A DNA stretch of 64,000 nucleotides from Lactarius indigo (Eukaryota > Basidiomycota > Agaricomycetes > Russulales > Russulaceae): the NCBI GenBank assembly GCA_025766275.1, contig JAFKAC010000019.1, forward strand, positions 682,001-746,000. The letters run 5' to 3'. This document shows positions 22,269 through 31,648 of the stretch, one piece after another; within the stretch, counting starts at the first letter, position 1, and every line of letters begins with the position of its first letter. The translations under genes were made by a program, and so were the position numbers. The notes below the pieces were generated by a model, which saw nothing but the letters and a program-made list of their open reading frames with translations, was not told the DNA's origin and did not search any database.

Positions 22269-23748
22269 ATGAGTCTACACAGGTGTGTCTATTATTGGTA
22301 CCTTCGTTTATTTGGCGGATTGATAGACCGATTGAATGGGCATGTGCCGCTAATCTTCAAACAGACCCAAAACGACAATCAACAATCTTCCGGACGACGT
22401 CTTTGTAGAAATATTTAGCCATTGTCGAATGGACGAAATCAGCCAGGTCGCTCAGAACTGTCGCCCATGGAAATGGCAAAGACTGACGCATGTATGCCGA
22501 ACATGGAGAAATATTATGTTTGCGTCGTCACGTCGTCTCCATCTGGAACTTCTCTACACCAACGGGACACCTGTCGAGGAGGATCTAACTCACCTTCCTG
22601 CCTTTCCCATTGTCATTTCATACACCAGCAATGATTTCCTGGGAAATGATATATATGATCTCGTTGCAGCACTAAAGCAACGCGACCGTATACGTACCAT
22701 CGAGGTTATTGGCCGGGGTGCAGAAATGGGGATTCTGGACACGGTGATGCTGAAGCCATTTCCGGCATTGACACACCTTCGGTTAAAATTTTCAGTGGAA
22801 TTTTATGTGGTCGTAAAAACCCTGCCCGATACATTCCTCGGCGGATCCGCCCCACATTTACAGACAATCCACATGTCTGGCGTTCCTTTTCCCGCAGCAC
22901 CAACACTCCTTTCGTCCGCCCATGACCTTGTCGATGTATGTCTTCGCAATATACCCAAAACCGGTTATATTTCACCCGAAGCGATGGTCTCAAGTCTGGC
23001 TGTGTTGCCCAGGCTCCAATATCTCACGTTTGAACCGGAGATGTCCTATTCTGGTCGAATACGCCAACTTCCTGACACACGGACGGTCCTTCCCGCTCTC
23101 CGCCGCTTTACATTCCGCGGTGCTTTCCGGTATTTGGAGGATCTCGTGGTGCAGATCGACACTCCTCAGCTTGACTGCTTACGAATAGTGTACCTGTACC
23201 ACCACGAAGTCGCCGTCTTTCAAATCCCCGATCTTTGCAAGTTTATCAATCGTTCAGAAAAACTTCGGTTTACGCGCGCGGAGCTATTCTTCCGGCTTAA
23301 CACCGTTATCACCGAACTTGCGCAGCGAGGTCAATCCTCATTTTGTCTTTCTGTCCAGGAAGACGCGGTGGGTCGGGTGATCAACCAACTTTCTGCTGTA
23401 CTCTCCGACGTGGGCCATCTCTTCATCAATTCGAAACAGCTGGGGAGATACGAGTCTCGATACTATGTCATCAGTTGGCTGGAACTCTTCCAGCCATTCA
23501 CCTCTGTGAAGGTGCTGAGTGTAGACAAGGGGTTTTCATGGCGCGTCTCTTTCGCACTCGAAGACTTCACTGAGTATGGGACTCCCGAAGTGTTGCCGAC
23601 CCTCAAGTTGCTTTTCTTAGAGAACGCACCATTGACGTCTATGAAGAAATTTATCACTGGTCGCCAGAATATGGGTCGCCCTGTTACCGTTATTAACGAG
23701 AAAAGGGTGTTCAAGGAAGGACTCAATACTCTCGGTGTCACCGAATAG
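22269..23748 (+). CDS. F-box protein, array copy F6 (two exons)
   Basis: Predicted 465-residue F-box protein. Exon 1 is 22269-22282 (ATGAGTCTACACAG), intron 22283-22364 (82 nt, GT-AG, phase 2, CTAAT near the acceptor), exon 2 is 22365-23748. The product begins M-S-L-H-R-P-K-T-T-I-N-N-L-P-D-D-V-F-V-E-I-F-S-H-C-R-M-D-E, followed by W-K-W-Q-R-L-T-H-V-C-R-T-W-R. Blocks L-P-D-T-F-L-G-G-S-A-P, G-Y-I-S-P-E-A, D-L-V-V-Q-I-D-T-P-Q-L and a C-terminal G-R-P-V-T-V-I-N-E follow. Its promoter, leader and long upstream flank are shared with F7, and a SINE lies in its upstream region. Probably an SCF ubiquitin-ligase adaptor with unknown target. Confidence 0.88.
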
Positions 23749-26067
23749 GTATATACCCGGTAAGTACCACCTATTCTCTCATCGTACTGTACCAACCCAA
23801 CACCTATTTATCATTACAGGCAGGAGATACACTGTCATACACATATGCGAAAGCTTACTTGTCTTTAATCTACACATGTACCAGTGTAACTATGGACTCA
23901 TCAACTTCACCGGAGGGTTACTACAAGAATTGTACCTCTTACGGAGATTGTGATAAGTGCCTATAAGCACCAGGAAAATGTTATTTTTCCCCCCTGCGCG
24001 CGGCGATGGTCAGATGGTCCGCCACTAGTGGCCCACTACTGGTCCCCATTTCCTCACTTGCGGTGCAGGAAAGTCCGTGTGCGTCACTTGGGGATGGTCA
24101 CCGGTCACCCCAGATGACAATGCTGCAAGCAAATGCTGCGGAGTTCCGACAACTGTCCCGGGCCCCTGCCACTCTTTCCCGATCTGCTGCCAGTGTCAGA
24201 GCCAGTGGGATATATATCTCTACAACAGGCAACGAATCGCACATCAACCTGGGCTCGTCGCGCACACATCCAAATTTGGCACCAACGCGCAGGCAGAGAA
24301 AGTCTTTGACCGAGCTGGTACGTCGCGCACCATGTCCTGACCACCGACTGGCGGCGCGCCACTTGTATAGCGAGGGAGAGCGAGCAGATCAGTCCTATCC
24401 CCAACTTCGATGTTCCCTTATCATATAAGCCAGGGAATGAAATTAATGAAATCGTGTCCGGCCTCAGGCCACAGTTTGATCGGAATACAAAATCTCAGCA
24501 ACCGGTGCGGCATCTTCCACCTCTCCCAGTTTGGCCTCCCAGTTGCCACATGACTTCTATCGCCCTATCCCTCTCTCCCTCCCGGAAATGGAAACACTAC
24601 GCTTCCCCTGTAACTGTGCCGCGTGGAGCCTCCTGCACAGAGTCCCTCCCACTTTCCGTCTCAGCTGCTAGGTACACTAGCTTGCCGGAAGGCAGCTCTC
24701 GGACCCTTTCTCCTGCCGGCGGTGTTCGCACACGACACGGAGCGGAGGACACAGCAGTGTGCACTGGACAGCAGCAACACGCTGCCATTCCCCACGCGCG
24801 GGATGGATCGAGATATGGAGATCAAGGGCCACGCGATGAGGATAATTCCACTCACAAAGTGCATCGGCGCCGAGGAACTTGAAAGCAAACGCCCATCATG
24901 CTGGTGCGACATTTTGGCGACGAGGTAAGCACAGAACGTGCCCCGGGAAGGGCAGTACAGAGTTGATAGTGCGCGCTTGACGCACAGACGGGCACCATCT
25001 CTTGGCGAGTTTTCCAGGGGACACTGAGCTCATGCGAGAAAGTACCTTCCGATTAGAGATTTCCAACTCGGTGAGCTCCCAGATGGTATTCTGACGGGCT
25101 AAACACGCACAGCTCGGAGCAAGGGGGCTCCACATTGGTAATGTGCCAAAAAGAATTTCTCGAGTCCTGTGGACTTTACAGATAGCACGTGCGGCCTGTT
25201 CACACAGATCCCCGCGCGGTATCAATGTCCTCTTCGTGAGCGCAACGATAGTGTTGGCGACGGCCTTTTTTTTTTTTTTTTTTTTTGAGTCGATTATTGG
25301 CGACGGCCTTGTCGACGCACTCCCCCACATTTCCTGTGTGTTATTTTTATTTCTTTTGCTTGCGAGCATTTCACAAGCCTGGAAACACCTCTCCTTCCCA
25401 GGACTTTTTTTGATCTGCTTTCAGCGCGGACAATGAGGTATCCTCCAGAACCTCGGCAGTCAGTATGACGACTTCCACGGGTGCATTTTCTGCAATTCCC
25501 TATTGACCTTTTAAATGCGCAAGTTTGCGATGATCTTCTACGGGTGGCCGAAGTCGTCATGCATCAAGGGAACTAGTACAAGCCACTCTGCGCTAGTGTG
25601 TCTTTCCTCCTCCCTCCTCCTTGCATCGCCCACCTCAAGCACAAGCTGCCAATGTACAGAAATAGCGAGCGTGATAGCGCTGCTTAATGCGTATCTTCAG
25701 AATGACAGGTCTCTACTCGACTTCCCCAGCACCTGGCCATACGGCCGCGGCTAGCCCGGTGAGTCTCAACGAGATGTTGTCTAGCTAGGTCTCTGGTTGC
25801 GATACTGATGGGTTCCCCGCTATCGCTGAGACCCTGTGCTTACTGCCAGACTCGTGGCTCTGTCGTTGGCTGACACGGGTCTTCGGGCCCTTGATCTCAC
25901 ACTACTAGTAGCCCTCATCTGCACCGGAAGTCAGCCTAGCAAGCCTCGACCCCTTTGCAGAGCCATGCAATCCCGTATATTAGAAATGATAAACGTAGTT
26001 TCTGTATAAGTACAGCGCTTCTCTCCAAAACAGACGCCAGCTGTTTCCCCTCTGCCCATAGCCGGAC
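23749..26067. other. Intergenic mosaic between F6 and F7
   Basis: No intact gene. Positions 24520-24960 and 25730-26040 duplicate the region upstream of F6. A 5'-truncated retroposon scar lies at 25254-25310. Short open frames on both strands match between the two paralogous flanks only in pieces, consistent with decay. Confidence 0.45.
25254..25310 (-). repeat. Tiny 5'-truncated retroposon with target-site duplication
   Basis: TTGGCGACGGCCTT at 25254-25267 is repeated at 25297-25310. Between them is a T-run followed by GAGTCGATTA; on the minus strand this is ten bases of body plus a poly-A tail. A flanking duplication plus an A tail is the mark of target-primed reverse transcription that aborted almost at once. 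Confidence 0.7.
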
Positions 26068-26087
26068 TCTGACGTAATTGCATTTTC
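26068..26087 (+). promoter_or_regulatory. F7 CRE-like site
   Basis: TCTGACGTAATTGCATTTTC, the F7 version of the shared block with an intact TGACGTAA core, about 125 bases upstream of the exon-1 ATG. Confidence 0.5.
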
Positions 26088-26210
26088 CCTACTTGATCGT
26101 CGACAAGATCGTCGTACTCCATTCTACTACCCACTAGGCTAACGGCTAACAACAGAAGCACCATTTCCGTGTTACAACTAGAGGTCTATCTCGCGACTCC
26201 AGTGATATCA

Positions 26211-27709
26211 ATGAGCTTACGCAGGTGCGTCTATTGTACTGCCTTCATTTGTTTGCCAAAAATATAGACCGATTGACTGGGCATGTCCCACTAACCTTCA
26301 ACAGTCCCACAACGACAATCAACAATCTTCCAGATAATGTCTTCGTAGGAATATTTAGCCTTTGTCGAATAGACGAAGTTGGCCATGTTACTCGGAACCG
26401 CTGCCCATGGAAGTGGCAAAGACTGGCGCACGTGTGCCAAAAATGGAGACATATCATGTTTGCGTCGTCGTTTCATCTCCATCTGGAACTTCTCTGCACC
26501 AACGGGACACCTGTCAGGAAGAATATCGGTTCTCTTCCGGCCCTTCCAATTGCCATTTCGTACTCCGGCTCTAATCTCCAGGGTGATAGATATAATCTCT
26601 TTGCGGCACTGAAACACCGCGACCGTGTACGATTCATTGAGCTTAATGTGCCTCGCCCAGTGATGAATGAGCTAGTCACGATGATGCAGGAGCCATTTCC
26701 GGTTTTGACATACCTTCGGTTCGAATTGGAAACAGTCGTGATCATGCCGGCCCTGCCCGATACATTCCTCGGTGGATCCGCCCCACGTTTACAGACAGTC
26801 CACATGTCTGGCATTCCATTTCCAGCAGCGCCAACTCTTCTTTTGTCGGCCCGTGACCTTATCTCCGTACATCTTCGCAATATTCCTCCAACCGGTTATA
26901 TTCCACCAGATGCAGTGATCGCAAGTCTGGCCGCGTTGCCCAGGCTCAAGTACCTCACACTCGGATTCAAATTGGGAAAGCTCTATCCTGACAGAATCTC
27001 TCCGCCTCCCATTATGCGCACCGTCCTCCCCGCTCTTACCAGATTTTATTTCAAGGGACTCTCCGAGTACTTGGAGGACCTGTTGGCACAGATCGACGCT
27101 CCTCGACTCAACTACCTACAAATAGCGTACCTGCGCCAGGGTGAAGATACCATTTTTCAAATCCCGCAACTCTGCGAGTTCGTCGATCGTTCAGAAAAAC
27201 TCAAGTCGTTCCGGTTTACGCGCGCAGATGTACTCGTCCGGTCCTTCACCATTGTCATCGAACTCTTTCACCGGGATCGGTCGTCGTTTCGTCTTTCCAT
27301 CCAGAAAGAAGAGATAGGCAAAATGATAAGCCAAATTTATGCCGCGCTCTCCAACGTGACCCGTCTCTTCATCAGTTCGGATTCCAACCAGCCCGCAGAC
27401 CTGGAAGATGCCAGTGGTGCAGTAGCACAAGGCGAGGGTATCTCGTGGCTGGGACTCTTCCGCTCATTCACTGCTGTGAAGGCGCTAATTGTAGATCGGG
27501 TGCTTTCAGGGCTCGTTATTCCTACACTCAGTCGTGTCAACGAAGTACTACAATTGCCAGCACTCGAGTTGCTTTGCTTGGAGGGCCAGTCGTCGGTGCT
27601 TGTGAGGGAATTCGTCACTGCTCGCCAGGGTATCGGTCGCCCTGTTACCGTTGTCAACACGGAAAAGGAGTTCAGGGAAAGGCTCAACACGCTCAATGTC
27701 GGCAATTAG
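26211..27709 (+). CDS. F-box protein, array copy F7 (two exons)
   Basis: Predicted 472-residue F-box protein. Exon 1 is 26211-26224 (ATGAGCTTACGCAG), intron 26225-26304 (80 nt, GT-AG, phase 2), exon 2 is 26305-27709. The product begins M-S-L-R-S-P-T-T-T-I-N-N-L-P-D-N-V-F-V-G-I-F-S-L-C-R-I-D-E-V-G, then W-K-W-Q-R-L-A-H-V-C-Q-K-W-R-H. It keeps all family blocks (L-P-D-T-F-L-G-G-S-A-P, I-P-P-D-A, Y-L-E-D-L-L-A-Q-I-D-A-P-R-L, F-V-D-R-S-E-K-L). An acidic insert with D-L-E-D-A-S-G near residue 385 is specific to this copy. The unspliced intron is also open but has no ATG in frame. It is the sister copy of F6. Confidence 0.88.
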
Positions 27710-28426
27710 GTGTAAAATCCGTACGCAATACCGATTTCACTGTTATGCTTCCATATCAAATGACTCGCTGTGACTCAGGATTGACTATTATTCTTCTCGA
27801 ACGTTCGTATAGCTTGACCTTTGTACGATAGACAACTCAACTGTACTTAAGGACTGGCTTGTAACCGTTCGAGACCTAAGCTCAACCTGGGCGTACTATT
27901 TTCGCTAATGCGAATCAAGGAGGGAACCATCGGCTCGCCGAATCGCTGTGTCGACGTCCACATTCGATCCTGAACTTCGCAAGAGAGTAACTGCACCAAG
28001 CCTACCATCCAACACTAGCAAGTTGACCGGTCTCTGCGGAGCGACGGCATGCTAGAGCTTACTTTGAGTGAACGGATGAGACGGCACGTGCTGCTATCCG
28101 TCCACAAGCTCTCAACTAGCTCAGAACACCTTTTATTTCTACCACCTGCCACGCCCAGTAATTTCTAAGGAATCAATGAAGAGGCACATTTTTCTGGCCT
28201 TCGTTTGATCGTTCTCGGAAGACCTCGCCCGGGGATATACAAACCCCCGGACCGGTCGCAGAAGCACTTTGTACTTCCACCCTGCATGGCACACTCAGTC
28301 GTTTTCTCACTGCTACCTCATTATTTGCATAATCACTAGTACAATTCAACAGTGTTTGGTTTCCTGTACCATATGCGGTTCCAGTGCCACACCTAACTTA
28401 TCCCATCCAGGCTACATGTACACCAC
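27710..28426. other. Intergenic sequence downstream of F7
   Basis: No gene, repeat or RNA recognised. It ends at the target site of the LTR that starts at 28432. Confidence 0.5.
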
Positions 28427-28805
28427 TATTCTGTTGATAAGTGACCCTTGCGCACTTAGCGGCTCAAATGGACCAGACTTACAGATATGGACTGCTTTAG
28501 ATAAGATATATTGGACCTGTAGATTAGATTATATGATCTGTACAATCTCGGACTTCTTAGCTTATCTATGACATCATGTACAATGACATCATGTAGAACA
28601 CTCTGGACATTTCATTGTACTTCATCCTTTGTTCTCTTTACAGCGTTATCTTTATTGTGATGTCATTATGATATCATCTTTGTCTGGACTTTCTTTGTTC
28701 TAGTCGCCTTGTTCTCTTTTGATACACTCCTTTTGTCCTGTATGTAGAACAACGCTCCTTGTATTCTGTGACTCTATGTTACCACCCTTGTGCTAGTGTC
28801 ACACC

Positions 28806-29548
28806 TGTCATGAACTCCCCTATTACCTTTCCTTTGTCCTACCCTTATCTGATCCATTCCCTTTCTTGGCAGTTACCTTTCTTAAACCTATGCTTCCCTT
28901 TTATCTGATTATTCCGGCACCTTCTGTGCTATTCTTGTCTACCCTTCTCCTGCCTTGCTGGCATAACACCATCTTGCATGATGATGATACCATTTTGCCA
29001 GCACACCATTCTATCTATAGCAACCAGTAGCACTATGCGCTCAGGCACAATCCTGTGCTATATAAGGAACCCTGTAGTGCGCCTTAGCTCCTTAGCTTTG
29101 GCTTAATCAACTATCTGCGTTGTATCTCCACTGCCTCCTTGAAGTGCCTCAGTCCCTTCAGCACTCAAGCCCTTGACCCCGAACCTCTGACCCTTGACCC
29201 TTACCCTCTTTGGGTCATTCCCCTCTCAGCCTCTGTGCAGGCTTCCCCTTGACTTCGCTCTTATCCTCCTTCTGTCTTACTGGTCAGCCCAGTGACACGT
29301 GACCTTTGGACTTAGGCCATCGAGCTCGTCCATTGCTACAGACTCAGTCACCTTGTCACAAGGGGCTGTTACAGACGAACCTTTCCCACCTTAGCACAGG
29401 GGGATTGTCGCAGACTCAGCTACCTTAGCACAGGAGCTGTTACAGAAGACCTTAGGAGTCCTTCCACTCAGTGGGGATCCGACTCAGAGTCCTTTGCCTC
29501 AGGCAGGATCTGTTACAGAACGACACACGCCCCCGCAGAGGCGTGACA
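28806..29548. repeat. Nested solo LTR of an unknown family
   Basis: Begins TGTCATGAACTCC and ends GGCGTGACA, flanked by ACACC (28801-28805 and 29549-29553), which is present once at the equivalent place in the sister LTR. Contains CTATATAAGG near 29060. It has no coding sequence and no second copy in the window, so the parent element cannot be assigned. Confidence 0.8.
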
Positions 29549-29623
29549 ACACCTCTGTATAGTATAAGTAGTAGTGCTTGTACGCTCCTGGTCCACATCA
29601 GTTCTCTCACTGCTGTGTGCCAG

Positions 29624-29677
29624 GTATGTTCTCTTCACTGTAATACCATTATCAGTTCTCTCACTGCTGTGTGCCAG
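29624..29677 (+). other. Possible intron inside the family T LTR
   Basis: GTATGT follows one copy of the repeat ending GTGTGCCAG, and the next copy of the same repeat ends in CAG 54 bases later. The sister LTR has the same layout (54778-54832, GTAAGC donor). Splicing would remove exactly one repeat unit from the leader. Inferred only. Confidence 0.35.
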
Positions 29678-29797
29678 ACACCCTCTGCTTCACTGCTTGA
29701 CATCCCCCTCTGCTGCTAACCAGCTTGCCACTAGTATCTCACCACAGACTCTTTGCCTCTGTGAGTACTGGTTATGTCTATGCTGTTCATCATATTC

Positions 29798-31116
29798 CTA
29801 ACTCCCGTTGACCTGACCACCGTCTCTCTCTTTATCTTCGTCATACACACAATTTTGTCAGAGGCGACGGTTGCAGGGTCCGGTTGCATTGACTTGACCA
29901 GGTTTGATGCAGTGACCATCTAGTGAAGTTCAGGACCGATTAGCCTAGTAGGGGGCACCGGCAAGTCACTAATACTCAGGATGGGGGAGCTCGTGGAGGG
30001 CTACCTGAGTTCATCCAGGCCATACCTTGAAGCGATGTGCTCCACGCTGGTCCAGTGCCAGAAGGTGTTCTCACGACGGGCAACAACAATTTCGAGGTGG
30101 CGACGGAGTGGCTTTTGCAGGCATGGAGGACCTAGGTAGGTCTTAGCATGCTCTGCTTCTTCGTAGGGGCCAAACACGTCAGCGCTGACATGCATAGATC
30201 TCGATGATATGACCATGGTCCTGTAGTGCACAAGTGGCAGCGGTCCTGAGCCTAGTGCAGCACAAGTGAACATACTGACGGAGTGGTGGTTTAGGCCTGC
30301 CGCCCACAGTTAGGGGTTACGTGTACTATACCACGCTTGGGGTCGAGTTGACTTCATATGGATGAAGTTTGTGCGTGTACTCCAAGGTGACAGTGCATAC
30401 CCTCAACCAATGCCACAGGTGTCACGGCAAATACTCCAACACCAGGCAAATGGTGCACACGCAGTGGCACATGTAGCACTGAGGCGAAGTGCGCCTCAGA
30501 GCCGACAGAGACCCCTGCATTTAGCTCAAGCAGCACCTGAAATACACCACATTCGTGGGTTTGAGGAACAGCAACACGCGCCATATGCCAAGCATGTACA
30601 TTACTGCACATGGGATAAGTCGGGGCGCAGAGGACCAGGTGATGTACAAGGTCTTTGTTCCCCATTATGCGTCAGGCATGGTGAACCACATTTCCTTTCT
30701 TTTCTATGAGAGGGGATATACAGCCGCACTTTGCAATGTTCCCCTCACACTAATTGTTCCAGGCGAGAAAGTTCCACCCTTCTCCAACCCGTTCAGCTGG
30801 TGCTAAAGCGCCTTGTGCAGATGTCCCCATCGTCCTCCCAGATGGCGACATGCTCACTTCAACAAGGAGCACCATGGCAGGGATCTCCACTCTGCCCAGA
30901 CCGGACTCCAAGGCAATGCTCCCTGTAGTGAACCGCCATGGCCTTAGTTTGAAGGATTTGATACTTTGACACGCCTCGGCTCGGAAGGGCCCGGAGATGC
31001 ACCTGACCTGTTCAATGAGGTCATGCTTGCTAGCTCTCACTGATAGAATAGCACACGAAGGACCCAGGAAGGTCTCTGCCCTCTCCCTCTTCTTATTCGT
31101 TGGGGTGAAACACTGC
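29798..31116. other. Decayed sequence left of element 1, with gene X remnants
   Basis: Between the family T LTR and element 1 there is no intact gene. It contains two gene X segments on the minus strand (30001-30273 and about 30830-31090). Other short frames have no recognisable feature. Confidence 0.45.
30001..30273 (-). pseudogene. Gene X remnant, copy 5 (longest N-terminal block)
   Basis: A 90-codon frame: M-F-T-C-A-A-L-G-S-G-P-L-P-L-V, then D-V-F-G-P-Y-E-E-A-E-H-A-K, T-Y-L-G-P-P-C-L-Q-K-P, E-I-V-V-A-R-R-E-N, ending D-E-L-R. It unites the blocks seen separately in copies 1, 3 and 4 and so defines the N-terminal half of gene X. There is no signal peptide, membrane segment or known motif. 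The second half (V-E-I-P-A-M-V-L-L-V-E) lies on the same strand near 30860-30930. Confidence 0.35.
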
Positions 31117-31121
31117 GGTGC

Positions 31122-31629
31122 TGTTACGTTTCGACTCGGACCCTTACTGTACCGGTTGCGATTACGGCTGTAAGGTAGATTAGTCGCGGACTTACTCACG
31201 GTGATACGGTAGTGCGATAGGAGATACGGTACGATAGCTGACTGATGCCCGACGCCACTAATACTGGTAGTAGTGGTACTTGGATTGAGATACTTACGCG
31301 ACACGTTGGACGCTACTACACTATGACTCATAGGCAGCGCTTGTAAGCCTGCTTGACTTGTATTTATACCGGCTTCCAAAGACCAAGATACGCCATCTTG
31401 GTCTTCTTGAATCGCCACTTGTTTTCCTTCTCTCTCTCTTCGCCTTGCCTCAAAAGCAGCTACCCGACTCCGTTCGTAATTAAGGACATTCGATTCACCG
31501 GTGTACCTTCGTGTATTCACTCGGGTGAAGGCTTGGACCTCCGTGTCTTCAGGTCGATAGGATCGCCATACCGCTAAGTTGTTACCGCCATCCGAGCTCA
31601 AGTCGAGCTAACGTCGTGGCGACGTTACA
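31122..31629 (+). repeat. Element 1 5' LTR
   Basis: TGTTACG...CGTTACA ends. Identical by eye to 38456-38963. Contains the TATA box and predicted start site (separate entry). From the predicted start to the end of the LTR there is no ATG in any frame. Confidence 0.95.
31361..31405 (+). promoter_or_regulatory. Element 1 TATA box, start-site hairpin and mRNA 5' end
   Basis: TATTTATA at 31361-31368. An 11-base inverted repeat (AAGACCAAGAT at 31379-31389, ATCTTGGTCTT at 31395-31405) has a 5-base loop. The second arm starts 34 bases after the TATA box and is complementary to the primer binding site, so it is the predicted mRNA 5' end under Tf1-type self-priming. Confidence 0.6.
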
Positions 31630-31631
31630 TT

Positions 31632-31642
31632 AAGACCAAGAT
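31632..31642 (+). other. Element 1 primer binding site (self-priming type)
   Basis: AAGACCAAGAT begins two bases after the LTR end. It is not the usual TGG tRNA-type site. It is perfectly complementary to ATCTTGGTCTT at the predicted mRNA 5' end in the LTR. Confidence 0.65.
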
Positions 31643-31648
31643 CTCATC

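Larger units (their letters stand above)
28432..29792. repeat. Solo LTR (family T), interrupted by a second LTR
   Basis: Begins TGTTGATAAGTGACCC and ends TGCTGTTCATCA, flanked by the 5-bp duplication TATTC (28427-28431 and 29793-29797). It is homologous end to end to the solo LTR at 54322-54944, except for a 743-bp nested insertion (28806-29548) plus its duplicated site. Without the insertion it is about 613 bp. A TATA-like GTATAAGTAG precedes two copies of a repeat ending GTGTGCCAG. No internal coding region is attached, so it is a recombination product of a lost element. Confidence 0.88.

Noticed and set aside
28806..29548. Direct repeats around 29360-29420 as a CRISPR-like array
   Set aside because: Two or three imperfect short repeats inside a fungal LTR with no regular spacers or cas genes.
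30750..31601. A 283-residue minus-strand open frame spanning the left edge of element 1
   Set aside because: Half of it is antisense to the LTR and recurs identically at 38435-38935. It crosses an insertion junction, so it cannot be an old gene.
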